From a virus: a stretch of 64,000 nucleotides of DNA. The stretch covers positions 1 through 64,000 of IMG/VR virus record IMGVR_UViG_3300024239_000011. One strand, 5' to 3'. Position numbers and translations under genes: made by a program. Under the pieces are notes generated by a model that made no database searches, had not been told where the DNA came from, and was given only the letters and a program-made list of their open reading frames with translations. Numbering within the stretch: position 1 is the stretch's first letter; each line of letters starts with the position of its first letter. This document shows, one piece after another, positions 29,759-37,609 of this stretch.

Positions 29759-30796
29759 ATGCGTAAACTCGTTACTATCCGTGAAGTATCGGAACTTCGT
29801 CCAATTCCGGATTCTGATTTTATTGAACTTGCTATCGTTGACGGATGGCAGGTAGTGGTCAAAAAGGGCGAATTCCAAGTTGGCGACCGTGGTCTATACC
29901 ACGAGATCGACAGCTTTGTTCCAGCATCAGATGAACGCTATGCGTTCCTGTCCAAGGATTTCCGCGAGTACGAAGGAAATCAGGGTGCCCGTCTGCGCAG
30001 CATGCGGTTCCGTGGACAGCTTTCTCAGGGTCTTATGCTGCCGATTTCGTCGTTCCCTGAAGTCGCTGATAAAGCGAACGGTGAGGATGTTACCGAAATC
30101 GTCGGTGTGATCAAATGGGAACCGGCAATGCCTGCCGAAATGAAGGGTGAAGCACGTGGTTTATTCCCGTCGTACATTCCGAAAACAGACGCCGAGCGAG
30201 TTCAGAACATCCCGGATGTATTGGAAATGAACAAGGGTCATCGGTTCGAGGCGTCCATTAAGCTTGATGGCACGTCTTGCACCATGTTCTATGGTGGTCC
30301 GGATCACGACAAGCACTTCGGTATTTGCTCGCGCAATTATGAACTGCGTGAGTCGGACACCCATACTATGTGGGTGCTGGCGCGCAAGTACCGGTTGCAC
30401 GAAATCCTTTCGGAGTTTGGCGAGTTCGCTATCCAGGGCGAAGTAATTGGCGAAGGGATTCAGGGCAACGTGGAGAAATTGAAGGGGCAGGATTTCTTCG
30501 TTTTCAATATCTACGACATCAAAGCAGGGCGTTATATGTCCCCGGTGGATCGTATGGCGGTGATCGACAAGATCAACGAACTATATGGGGTTGGTCTGAA
30601 AAGTGTCCCGGTGCTTGAACAGTCGATTGCTCTAGACGAGAAGTTCACGACTATTCAGGACATCCTTGACTATGCAGATGGTCCGTCCCTCAACCCCCAA
30701 GCTAAGCGTGAGGGTGTGGTGTTCAAGAGACTGGATGGTGGTGCTAGTTTTAAGAGCATATCAAACGCATTTCTACTAAAACACGGTGATCGGTAA
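29759..30796 (+). CDS. RNA ligase, DRB0094 type
   Basis: A 345-aa protein. The N-terminal ~110 residues form an OB-like domain (VVVKKGEFQVGDRGLYHEID). The adenylyltransferase domain follows, with motif I EASIKLDGTS (K168), motif III-like GICSRNYEL, motif IV FAIQGEVIGEGIQGN and motif V EGVVFKRL. The N-terminal OB fold and motif spacing match Deinococcus DRB0094-type ligases, which seal nicked RNA (3'-OH/5'-P). A 7-bp hairpin (CACTAAT/ATTAGTG) lies just upstream and a strong terminator follows. Confidence 0.9.
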   Translation: MRKLVTIREVSELRPIPDSDFIELAIVDGWQVVVKKGEFQVGDRGLYHEIDSFVPASDERYAFLSKDFREYEGNQGARLRSMRFRGQLSQGLMLPISSFPEVADKANGEDVTEIVGVIKWEPAMPAEMKGEARGLFPSYIPKTDAERVQNIPDVLEMNKGHRFEASIKLDGTSCTMFYGGPDHDKHFGICSRNYELRESDTHTMWVLARKYRLHEILSEFGEFAIQGEVIGEGIQGNVEKLKGQDFFVFNIYDIKAGRYMSPVDRMAVIDKINELYGVGLKSVPVLEQSIALDEKFTTIQDILDYADGPSLNPQAKREGVVFKRLDGGASFKSISNAFLLKHGDR

Positions 30797-30828
30797 AAGA
30801 AAGGGCGGGAGAAATCTCGCCCTTTCTT
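30797..30828. terminator. bidirectional terminator
   Basis: AAGAAAGGGCGGGA / TCTCGCCCTTTCTT with one G-T pair, between convergent genes. Confidence 0.8.
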
Positions 30829-32371
30829 ATTGGAGAAAGTCTGCGAATTTTGCCTTCATATCGTCAGTAAGATCATGACGGCGTTGGAGTGCCCATTCCA
30901 TATTGACACCTTCTGCCGCTGCAATCCTCTTTATGAAATTACGAATATTCTCAGAAATCGGCATTTGGTCTTCTAGGATCACGAAGAACGCGACCACCAT
31001 GAACATTTCCTCGCGGCGTCGTTCCGGTGGTAGACTCGCATCATAGAGTTTCTTCAAATTGTCACCGATACCACTGGTATATTTGGACAGCGCATCCCAC
31101 AACAACGCCGCATGAACTTCTGGGTATGTACGCAGTGTTGACCGGCGATGATGGTCCCGAAGCATGGGTGGCACAATTGTCGCGGCTGCCTGGATTGGAA
31201 TGATCTTGAACATCTTGCGGATTTGCGGCAGTGGGATGTTATCCCATACTTCCGGTGACATGTTGTTCGCGATCAGATTGATTACGCTGACCACGCCGCA
31301 ATTGTTAACAAACACCCGCAGGTTCGTCATGACTTCCAGTGGGAAATCAGTGACGAGTTGGGATACTTGTTCAGGTGACAATCTCGACACAAGATTTTCC
31401 CATCCACAATCACTGGCAACGCCAATAAGGTCATGCACTGGCATGAGACGGATCAATTCGGCAAACTGCTTCATTTGTCCACCGAACAACCCGCTTCCGC
31501 TTTTTGCCATCTTGAGGACTGTATCGCGAATGACCGGCCAAATTTTTTCTTTCTCTTCCTTCGACATGTTTCGAATTTTAAATGCGTCAATCAATTTGCC
31601 ACTATTGGTCTTGATCAAGGCATTCGAACCGTCATTGTACAGATGCGGGTTAAGGCAATAAAGCGACGAAAGCTCACGCGGATTGACCTGATCCAGCCAT
31701 GCTTCGACGGTCTTCTTGAAGCCATCGACATTGGTGCCGTACACCGTGCTTTCCGGGTACAAGATGATGTCGTCGCGCACATCTGGATTGACGAAGGGTT
31801 TGATGAGCAATCGCCCGAGTGGATGGTTGATGTTCTTGTCATTGTTCTTGATCAAGTATGCGACCAACGTCCCTTCCTTGATGTCGAAGAACACGTAGTG
31901 GCTATTATCCGTTGTTTCGTCATCATTATTACGCATAGGCGTCAACTGCATACAGCTTTGCCAACCGCGTCCGGTGGACATGCTGGCGATATCATAGGGA
32001 TGTCGCGAAATGCACACGAGATATTCTTCGTTCTTCGACCCGGCACGGTTTGGATCATTCACGAATGTCTGAAGTAGTTCCGGGTCATCCTGAAGTATTC
32101 GCCCGATACGAATTTTCCGGCGTCCATCGGTGGCGATCCCAGCAGCATAATCTTCAATCCGATAGCCTTTTGATTCCACCTTGGAAGCAATGCGCTCCGG
32201 TGCCTGGATGGGTTCTGCCGACCCGTTTAGTGGAAGGTAAATGCGGTATGCGTTCTGGTCATCGGTGAAGCGTTTGAAGATATCCACGTAATTGGTTTTG
32301 TCCCACCCACGGCGGTACATCTTGGCTACGTTCAATGGAATAGTTTCGTTGATGATCTCGCGTATTTTCAT
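30827..32371 (-). CDS. CTS-bearing large cargo with SCM motif
   Basis: A 514-aa protein. Leader MKIREIINETIP (I-N-E cut site). Residues ~120-200 hold ISRHPYDIASMSTGRGWQSCM and GTLVAYLIKNND, a conserved-looking Arg, His, Trp, Ser, Cys signature I recall from large-phage proteins but cannot assign. The rest is helical and repeat-like. Unlike most cargo genes it has a normal leader and Shine-Dalgarno (AAGGTG). A substantial enzyme or inhibitor delivered into the host is the working idea. Confidence 0.75.
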   Translation of the reverse strand: MKIREIINETIPLNVAKMYRRGWDKTNYVDIFKRFTDDQNAYRIYLPLNGSAEPIQAPERIASKVESKGYRIEDYAAGIATDGRRKIRIGRILQDDPELLQTFVNDPNRAGSKNEEYLVCISRHPYDIASMSTGRGWQSCMQLTPMRNNDDETTDNSHYVFFDIKEGTLVAYLIKNNDKNINHPLGRLLIKPFVNPDVRDDIILYPESTVYGTNVDGFKKTVEAWLDQVNPRELSSLYCLNPHLYNDGSNALIKTNSGKLIDAFKIRNMSKEEKEKIWPVIRDTVLKMAKSGSGLFGGQMKQFAELIRLMPVHDLIGVASDCGWENLVSRLSPEQVSQLVTDFPLEVMTNLRVFVNNCGVVSVINLIANNMSPEVWDNIPLPQIRKMFKIIPIQAAATIVPPMLRDHHRRSTLRTYPEVHAALLWDALSKYTSGIGDNLKKLYDASLPPERRREEMFMVVAFFVILEDQMPISENIRNFIKRIAAAEGVNMEWALQRRHDLTDDMKAKFADFLQ

Positions 32372-32392
32372 CAGGCACCTTAGACTTTTCTC

Positions 32393-32398
32393 TATTTA
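32393..32398 (-). promoter_or_regulatory. T4-type late promoter
   Basis: GTAAATA on minus, 21 nt before the ATG at 32371. Confidence 0.55.
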
Positions 32399-32411
32399 CT
32401 CCTAACCCGGT

Positions 32412-32440
32412 TTGACAGTACGGACAAGTTGTGTTAGGAT
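32412..32440 (+). promoter_or_regulatory. s70-type promoter
   Basis: TTGACA, 17 bp, TAGGAT. Confidence 0.75.
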
Positions 32441-32464
32441 AAAACTACGTAGTGGAGTCCTATT

Positions 32465-32686
32465 ATGTCTGGCAAAATTCGCGAATACCAAGTGTCTCTT
32501 CGTGGGTGCAGCCAGGGTATCTATTGGGGTGCCACCAAGGCGGAAGCCCTGATTGGGTTCTTCCGGGAGAACCGGTATACCACCGAACAAGTGTGGATTG
32601 GTGCTGACGGTAAGATCAATTACGCCAGCGATGATATCAAGAACGCGCTTGGCGACATCAAAGACTATCAGATCGAGCGCGCGTAA
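32465..32686 (+). CDS. small hypothetical protein
   Basis: 73 aa starting MSGKIREYQVSLRG, an alpha-beta mini-domain in which GATKAEALIGFFRENRY resembles the single-helix part of small AbrB- or ubiquitin-like folds. Not recognised. It has its own early promoter. Confidence 0.7.
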   Translation: MSGKIREYQVSLRGCSQGIYWGATKAEALIGFFRENRYTTEQVWIGADGKINYASDDIKNALGDIKDYQIERA

Positions 32687-32707
32687 TAAAAATCTTCTTG
32701 GGTGGTC

Positions 32708-32736
32708 TTGACTAATCTTTGGCTAGACCATATACT
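32708..32736 (+). promoter_or_regulatory. sigma70-type promoter
   Basis: TTGACT, 17 bp, TATACT. Confidence 0.75.
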
Positions 32737-32759
32737 ACTTCCAGTTTGGAGTTAGAACC

Positions 32760-33224
32760 ATGAAGACGCAGCCCGACATCATCATTGGTCAGGTACACAG
32801 CTACGACGGACCTGAATGCTATCTGGATGTACTGGAACGGCAGCCGCAAGGTTTCTACACGTTCCGCGTCGAAGCCATCGGACCCAACCGTGGTAAGGGC
32901 GTCCGTGCCAAGCTGCGTGCCGAGTTTATCAAGAATGCCGAGGTTGCGGGCAAGACCGTCAAGGGCGTGCGCTTCATCGGTCACGACATGATCAAGACCC
33001 ACTATCACGACTACTTTGAGCGTGGTGACGTGATGAAGTGGGATGATCTGAAGGACGCCGATTTCACCGCCTATCACCACTATTTTATTGATTACCCAGC
33101 GCCGGTCAACATGACCAAGGTGCATGACGGGGAGTACCTGGGGTCGAAAATGGGTTGGCGCGATCTGCGCGATCTGTGCAACGGCGGTAACATCCGTCGT
33201 GCCATCCTCAAGGTGACGGAGTAA
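32760..33224 (+). CDS. hypothetical protein
   Basis: 154 aa starting MKTQPDIIIGQVHSYD. His-rich stretches (KTHYHDYFERG, AYHHYFIDY) could bind metal. First gene of an early unit running to 33679. Confidence 0.7.
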   Translation: MKTQPDIIIGQVHSYDGPECYLDVLERQPQGFYTFRVEAIGPNRGKGVRAKLRAEFIKNAEVAGKTVKGVRFIGHDMIKTHYHDYFERGDVMKWDDLKDADFTAYHHYFIDYPAPVNMTKVHDGEYLGSKMGWRDLRDLCNGGNIRRAILKVTE

Positions 33225-33269
33225 TCCCATGTCGATGGTACTTACCAATCCCGATCAGTCTCCGGTTGA

Positions 33270-33482
33270 GTGCGCCTATGCACCGACCTGGGCATCACCT
33301 GTAATCCGGATGCCCGGCTGCTGCGGATCGAGCGCGATTCCATGGTCAACGTGATCAACGCCGACGAGCAGGGGAGCTACGATCAGGTGATGCAGTTCCT
33401 TCAGGAGTTTTTCCCGGAACATCGTGTCTATTGGACGCGGCGTTCTGACGATCACATGTGGGTGGAATTCCGCCCCAAGTAA
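33270..33482 (+). CDS. small hypothetical protein, start uncertain
   Basis: 70 aa from the GTG at 33270. The C-terminal part (SYDQVMQFLQEFFPEH, then WVEFRPK) looks real. An overlapping frame opens at the ATG 33229 directly after the previous stop but ends at 33354. Either that short frame is a coupling leader, or a frameshift has split one gene. Confidence 0.45.
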   Translation: MRLCTDLGITCNPDARLLRIERDSMVNVINADEQGSYDQVMQFLQEFFPEHRVYWTRRSDDHMWVEFRPK

Positions 33483-33496
33483 AACTTGGAGGGATC

Positions 33497-33679
33497 ATGA
33501 AGTTCGACGTATTTAAGATCGTGGTAGTGTTTGGAATCATTGCGGTCGGCATCGTCATGTTACAGGGATGGCGCGGTAATGTCTATGATCGTTGCATGGC
33601 GGACAACCGCAACGCAGTGCAGTGCGAAATTTACGCCAAAGCCCGCACCGGAATGAGTCGTCCGATGTGGGATGACTAA
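33497..33679 (+). CDS. small membrane protein
   Basis: 60 aa with one N-terminal membrane helix (residues ~6-22) and a short Cys-containing tail (two Cys about 11 apart) probably outside. The ATG at 33497 follows TTGGAGGG. A terminator ends the unit. Confidence 0.7.
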   Translation: MKFDVFKIVVVFGIIAVGIVMLQGWRGNVYDRCMADNRNAVQCEIYAKARTGMSRPMWDD

Positions 33680-33681
33680 GG

Positions 33682-33711
33682 AAAAGCCCGGTCATTGACC
33701 GGGCTTTTTTT
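33682..33711. terminator. bidirectional terminator
   Basis: AAAAGCCCGGTC / GACCGGGCTTTT, 12-bp stem, long T-run, between convergent genes. Confidence 0.85.
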
Positions 33712-34636
33712 ACTTCGTTTTGTCGATGAATTCACCGTTGTGATCGCGGGCAAAATTATCAGCACCAATGTATAAAGCATGTTGTGCCGCCCACGCAGCA
33801 TCGCGCTCTGGGTGATCCTGCCACGTGATCTTCACGGGATAGAAACCGTTTTTTCCGGCGACGGCATCGCGCCAAACTTCCGCGAATGTGCCTGCGGTCG
33901 TATTGGGATTGCTCATCAGGATGCAATGCCCACCCGTAGACAGGGTTGGGATAATTGACATCCAGAAATCACGCATGGTTTTGTGGCTGACATAAGCAGC
34001 AGAATCAATCACCAAAAGATTGATCGTCATTCCACGCCCAGCATGCTCTTGGACTGCTCTGGTTATAATGCGCGACCCATTGGCAAATTCAATACGCTCT
34101 GAGGTGTAATATTTCACTCCGTCACGAAGATAATCGGGACATGTCTCATAAAAGTATTTGAGAATTTGAACCAGTGCTTTGGCGTGCGTCAGATTGGCGC
34201 TACAAAGCATGATGGTTTGGTTGGCATTGAACATTGCTTTCCATAGTACATACAACATTGTTGTTGTCGATATACCCATTTGACGTGAATGGTTGACTAC
34301 CACCATGCGATGTTCAGCGTATGCCTGTAAAAGATTTTTCTGAAAATCATACAGACTGAAAGGTATTGACCCCTTCACTGGATGTTGAACGAAATTTTTC
34401 TCTGCAAAAATGATCGGTGTGGTCATACACGCTGACAGTTCTTTCAACTGTTCTTCGGTGTATTTGGTCGGGGTAAACGCGGGTTTGATCAATGGTGGTG
34501 TTAACGGTTCGGGGACTGCTTGGACATAACCGGCGATCCGGTCGGCCAACGTGAACAGTTCTTCCATCTTGGCATCATTGCCCAAGCGACGCTCTGCCAT
34601 CAACAGAGCGTTGAAGCGAATATCAGTAATATGCAT
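33710..34636 (-). CDS. TerL-like ATPase with eroded motifs, no nuclease domain
   Basis: A 308-aa protein related to the ATPase half of T4 gp17-type terminases: FSLYDFQKNLLQAY, NHSRQMGISTTTML at the Walker A site, INLLVIDSAAYV at Walker B, ILMSNPNTTAGTF at the coupling motif. The Walker A Lys is missing (GIS in place of GK) and the Walker B Glu is Ser, so ATP hydrolysis is unlikely. The nuclease half is absent. The N-terminus MHITDIRFNALL is CTS-like. It is either a second-copy regulator, packaged decoy or decayed terminase. Confidence 0.75.
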   Translation of the reverse strand: MHITDIRFNALLMAERRLGNDAKMEELFTLADRIAGYVQAVPEPLTPPLIKPAFTPTKYTEEQLKELSACMTTPIIFAEKNFVQHPVKGSIPFSLYDFQKNLLQAYAEHRMVVVNHSRQMGISTTTMLYVLWKAMFNANQTIMLCSANLTHAKALVQILKYFYETCPDYLRDGVKYYTSERIEFANGSRIITRAVQEHAGRGMTINLLVIDSAAYVSHKTMRDFWMSIIPTLSTGGHCILMSNPNTTAGTFAEVWRDAVAGKNGFYPVKITWQDHPERDAAWAAQHALYIGADNFARDHNGEFIDKTK

Positions 34637-34642
34637 GTTCTT

Positions 34643-34711
34643 TCCTCATCGTGTTACGCCGTATTTCAGGCGCCCGAAGCGTATTTCGGCTTTCGGGGAT
34701 GAGGATATTTA
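34643..34711 (-). promoter_or_regulatory. late promoter and RBS-masking inverted repeat
   Basis: TAAATA (34711-34706) is followed at once by TCCTCATC, whose complement GATGAGGA (34650-34643) covers the Shine-Dalgarno of 34636. Transcripts from the late promoter lose most of the masking arm. Confidence 0.6.
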
Positions 34712-34722
34712 GCAGGACAAAA

Positions 34723-35571
34723 TTACCACCCTGTGATGATCTTGCGATACTGGCGCCAGTTGGATTGTACCCATTTGACCACTTCGGTGATTTCTTCTGA
34801 ACAGAACACACCGGCATGGCTGTCATGGGAATTCTCACGCCGTTTCAAGGGATGCGGCTTCACGCACCATGCTTCATCGGTGTACAATTCATCAGTTTGC
34901 ACTCGCCCGCGCTCGACCACAATGATGGATCGCGGATCAACGTCTTCACCCCAGAACACGACCTGATCTTCTTCGTCGCCGTAGTGGGTGCATTCGACAC
35001 CACTGTTCTGGAAGATCACAAGCTCATTGCCATACTTCCCTTTACTAGCAACCCAATCGACATACTTGGAGTTGGCAGTAAATGCGAAGTTATAACCGCC
35101 ATAGTTCTTCTCTGTTTCATGCACCCATTTGGTTAGACCCAAGCGATCCATGTCATCCATACCTTTGGTAAAACCACTCTTGCCGATGTTGTGAGCATCA
35201 TAGGTAAAATGAACAAGCCATGTATGTCGTGGAAGAAGCGTCTTGTGATTGAGGTCCATATGTGCCCAGGTCGGCGCAGACGCAGGGTCATTTTGCATTA
35301 CTTCGGCGGCAATCGTTTCGCGGAAATCTTCGTAAAACTCTTCTTGCATTTCCTTAGGGAGTTTGAAGAAAACCTCAGGTTCAAGATCATTCACGTCACC
35401 GGATGAGTCAATTTGAGTATCTTCAATTTGAGATAATGCTTGGAGAACTTCGGGATGGTGTTCTGCCCACAGCGAAAATTCCCACCAACGCTGGTAAATG
35501 TCGATCTCTTGATTACGAATATGACGGAGTAACGCCAAATTATTTCTGGAATAAATTTCCCTGATTTTCAT
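34723..35571 (-). CDS. CTS-ART: ADP-ribosyltransferase-like cargo
   Basis: A 282-aa protein. The ATG at 35571 starts the leader MKIREIYSRNNL; upstream in-frame starts are excluded because the late promoter lies at 35594-35599. Residues ~130-240 carry LVHFTYDAHNI, GYNFAFTANS, ELVIFQNSGVE and QVVFWGEDVDPRSIIVV, the H-Y-x type ART layout with strands ending in the usual D-x-x-x-I-I. The N-terminal ~110 residues are helical. Shine-Dalgarno GGGAGA is present. Confidence 0.7.
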   Translation of the reverse strand: MKIREIYSRNNLALLRHIRNQEIDIYQRWWEFSLWAEHHPEVLQALSQIEDTQIDSSGDVNDLEPEVFFKLPKEMQEEFYEDFRETIAAEVMQNDPASAPTWAHMDLNHKTLLPRHTWLVHFTYDAHNIGKSGFTKGMDDMDRLGLTKWVHETEKNYGGYNFAFTANSKYVDWVASKGKYGNELVIFQNSGVECTHYGDEEDQVVFWGEDVDPRSIIVVERGRVQTDELYTDEAWCVKPHPLKRRENSHDSHAGVFCSEEITEVVKWVQSNWRQYRKIITGW

Positions 35572-35593
35572 TATCTGTCTCCCTGCGTGGCAA

Positions 35594-35599
35594 TATTTA
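35594..35599 (-). promoter_or_regulatory. T4-type late promoter
   Basis: ATAAATA on minus, 22 nt before the ATG at 35571. Confidence 0.6.
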
Positions 35600-35609
35600 T
35601 CCAACCGGG

Positions 35610-35638
35610 TTGACAACCATCGCGATTATGGGTATCCT
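35610..35638 (+). promoter_or_regulatory. sigma70-type promoter
   Basis: TTGACA, 17 bp, TATCCT. It lies back to back with the late promoter at 35594-35599. Confidence 0.7.
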
Positions 35639-35665
35639 ATGTTGGTTCGAGAATGGAGACATGCC

Positions 35666-36190
35666 ATGGGCGCCGGTAAGTATTCCCCCACTATCAGTGC
35701 TGCGTATCATGCCGATCAAGATTGGTGGCATAAGAATGGCGGCGGTACGGTCGATGTCTGCTACGACAGCGACGGCTATGACTCCTACGGCTACAACAAG
35801 GATAATGTTGATCGCGCCGGTCACGAAGAAGACGATTACGACCGTGACGCCGATCTCGTCTTTGATATTGAAACCGAGTGGTCGTTCAACAAGGAAACCG
35901 GCAAGCCGTGTCTGCGCTTCGAGCGCATTCGCGTGACCAACGAAGACATGGTTGCGCTGTTTGGGCTGAAGGCGATGGACCGGCATATGGTTGTCACTAT
36001 CGACCCCAAGATCGAGCGTCTTGCGCGGGGTGGTTTGATCATCACCGAGTCCATGAAGGGGCAGGGCACCTGTGTCCAGTGGACTGACGCGCATGTGTCG
36101 GTCAAGATCACCCCTGAAGGGGAAACCAAGGTTGCGGAATGGCTCAAGGGCACGTTCCATGTCAAGACCATCACGCATGGAAAGGTGTGA
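35666..36190 (+). CDS. hypothetical protein, Asp/Tyr/Gly-rich N-terminus
   Basis: 174 aa starting MGAGKYSPTISAAYH. GGAGA precedes the ATG at 35666. Residues ~25-65 are rich in Asp, Gly and Tyr and probably flexible. The C-terminal half is an alpha-beta domain. First gene of an early unit through 36971. Confidence 0.65.
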   Translation: MGAGKYSPTISAAYHADQDWWHKNGGGTVDVCYDSDGYDSYGYNKDNVDRAGHEEDDYDRDADLVFDIETEWSFNKETGKPCLRFERIRVTNEDMVALFGLKAMDRHMVVTIDPKIERLARGGLIITESMKGQGTCVQWTDAHVSVKITPEGETKVAEWLKGTFHVKTITHGKV

Positions 36191-36191
36191 A

Positions 36192-36260
36192 CATGAGCGA
36201 TTCGCCGTGGTATGGCGAACCCGAAGTGACGCCGGAAGAATACGAGCGCCAGTCCATGTA
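36192..36260 (+). CDS. 22-aa peptide
   Basis: Acidic peptide MSDSPWYGEPEVTPEEYERQSM, placed 1 nt after the previous stop. The tight spacing suggests it is translated, but evidence is limited to position. Confidence 0.4.
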
Positions 36261-36286
36261 ATAATCCTTTGGGAATGGAGACTGAA

Positions 36287-36472
36287 ATGATCACCACTAC
36301 GATTAATGATTTTGCCGATCATCGGGAAATCGTTGAAACCATCAATGATGGGGTTATTAAGAAATTTTCGGTATCTTTCGATGGTGGTAGGTTCGTGCTG
36401 ACAATCAATGACAAGCCAGTTCACGTGGGCACGGTTAGCATTGATTTTTGTGTCGAAGCAGAAATCAAGTAA
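36287..36472 (+). CDS. small beta-rich hypothetical protein
   Basis: 61 aa starting MITTTINDFAD after GGAGACTGAA. Not recognised. Confidence 0.65.
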   Translation: MITTTINDFADHREIVETINDGVIKKFSVSFDGGRFVLTINDKPVHVGTVSIDFCVEAEIK

Positions 36473-36483
36473 GGGAACCGGGG

Positions 36484-36777
36484 ATGAGTCGCGAGCAATG
36501 GCATTGGGAAGACGGCGAATGCACGAAAGATTGCATTTTTCGTTTGAGTCCGGGGTTTGCCTGGATTGTGTATCCAGAATGCGACGTGGCTGTTGCGACC
36601 GTATCTCAGGATTATGCATTTTACCAAGACACCCTTTTTCACTGGACCATCACTGATCAAAATGGTGTGACGGTTAAAGGGGTTGCATTTTCTATGGATG
36701 AAGCGAAGAAAGTCGTTGAAGCGCATCTTGGTGTTAACACGTTGCCGACATTTGCACGTTCCGACTGGAAGAAATAA
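36484..36777 (+). CDS. small hypothetical protein
   Basis: 97 aa with several Cys and Trp residues in the first half (HWEDGECTKDCIF) and an amphipathic helix in the second. It could be metal-binding. Not recognised. Confidence 0.65.
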   Translation: MSREQWHWEDGECTKDCIFRLSPGFAWIVYPECDVAVATVSQDYAFYQDTLFHWTITDQNGVTVKGVAFSMDEAKKVVEAHLGVNTLPTFARSDWKK

Positions 36778-36779
36778 TC

Positions 36780-36971
36780 ATGGCTGTTACACTCGCCTAC
36801 GCGGTTGCGGATATTCACGACATGGTTAAGATGAAACAACCATCCAGCCATATTCAGGACACCCTCTCGTATTATGCGTCGGAAGTGGCACCGGGTTTGG
36901 GGTTGAAACCCGACGACGCTTATTGGGTGATCAAGGCGGCTTACGAGAAACAATACGGCAAGTTGGAATAG
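36780..36971 (+). CDS. small helical hypothetical protein
   Basis: 63 aa, helical, 2 nt after the previous stop. Last gene of the unit before the dyad at 36972. Confidence 0.65.
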   Translation: MAVTLAYAVADIHDMVKMKQPSSHIQDTLSYYASEVAPGLGLKPDDAYWVIKAAYEKQYGKLE

Positions 36972-37017
36972 TAATACTTGTCCTGGGACTTGACAGTAGT
37001 ACCCAGGACAAGTATTA
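36972..37017. repeat. 16-bp inverted repeat enclosing a promoter
   Basis: A perfect 16-bp arm (36972-36987, TAATACTTGTCCTGGG) and its complement (37002-37017). The 14-nt centre holds TTGACA, and the right arm holds most of the -10 box. Confidence 0.85.
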
Positions 37018-37018
37018 T
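36990..37018 (+). promoter_or_regulatory. sigma70-type promoter
   Basis: TTGACA, 17 bp, TATTAT, inside the dyad at 36972-37017. Confidence 0.8.
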
Positions 37019-37044
37019 GTTATGGTCTAACAAATGGTGCGACC

Positions 37045-37578
37045 ATGACTGCTCAGCCGAAATCCAAGATCAAGGTTCTTGCCTATGTGTTCGGTTGCAA
37101 GGTAACCGAGCAGACGGGTCCGAACCAATTCGCGGTTCGTTTCATCGATGGGGTGAGTGACACCTTCCCCAAGAAATACAAGAATTATAAGGATTTTTGG
37201 TGTAACGAAATCCATGAGGGTGATTTCTCACCGTTGTTCGCGGACGCGGTGGAAGTTGAGACGTATTTCCAGAAAGAGAAAGCCAACGTAATTTCCTCGG
37301 AATTCTACGGCGAGGAATGGACGAAGCGCCAAGAGTGGTTCCGAGGTGTTTGTACTCGCGAGGAATGGAACGTGCTGACCGCGCTTTCCTACGTTTTGTA
37401 CAATTTCTCGATGGCTCACATGGTGATCGAAACTCCGATTATCGCGGACATCCTGCACCGTGAAGCGGGGGTGGTTGACGCCGATTTGGCGGTGCTGCTG
37501 CTGGACCAATTTCAAGAAATCAACGTTGCGATCTACAATGCCGAAATGGCGGAATTCGCCAAGCGTTTGGGGCAGTAA
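37045..37578 (+). CDS. hypothetical early protein
   Basis: 177 aa starting MTAQPKSKIKVLAYVFG. A small beta N-terminal domain is followed by a helical C-terminal half. Not recognised. Expressed from the dyad-embedded promoter. Confidence 0.7.
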   Translation: MTAQPKSKIKVLAYVFGCKVTEQTGPNQFAVRFIDGVSDTFPKKYKNYKDFWCNEIHEGDFSPLFADAVEVETYFQKEKANVISSEFYGEEWTKRQEWFRGVCTREEWNVLTALSYVLYNFSMAHMVIETPIIADILHREAGVVDADLAVLLLDQFQEINVAIYNAEMAEFAKRLGQ

Positions 37579-37598
37579 TCGACATTCGAGGGATTGGG

Positions 37599-37604
37599 TA
37601 AATA
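37599..37604 (+). promoter_or_regulatory. T4-type late promoter, leaderless spacing
   Basis: GTAAATA ending 5 nt before the ATG at 37610. Confidence 0.65.
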
Positions 37605-37609
37605 CGCTT

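Noticed and set aside
33229-33354. 41-codon ORF starting directly after the 33224 stop
   Set aside because: It overlaps the more protein-like frame at 33270 and stops early; kept only as a possible leader.
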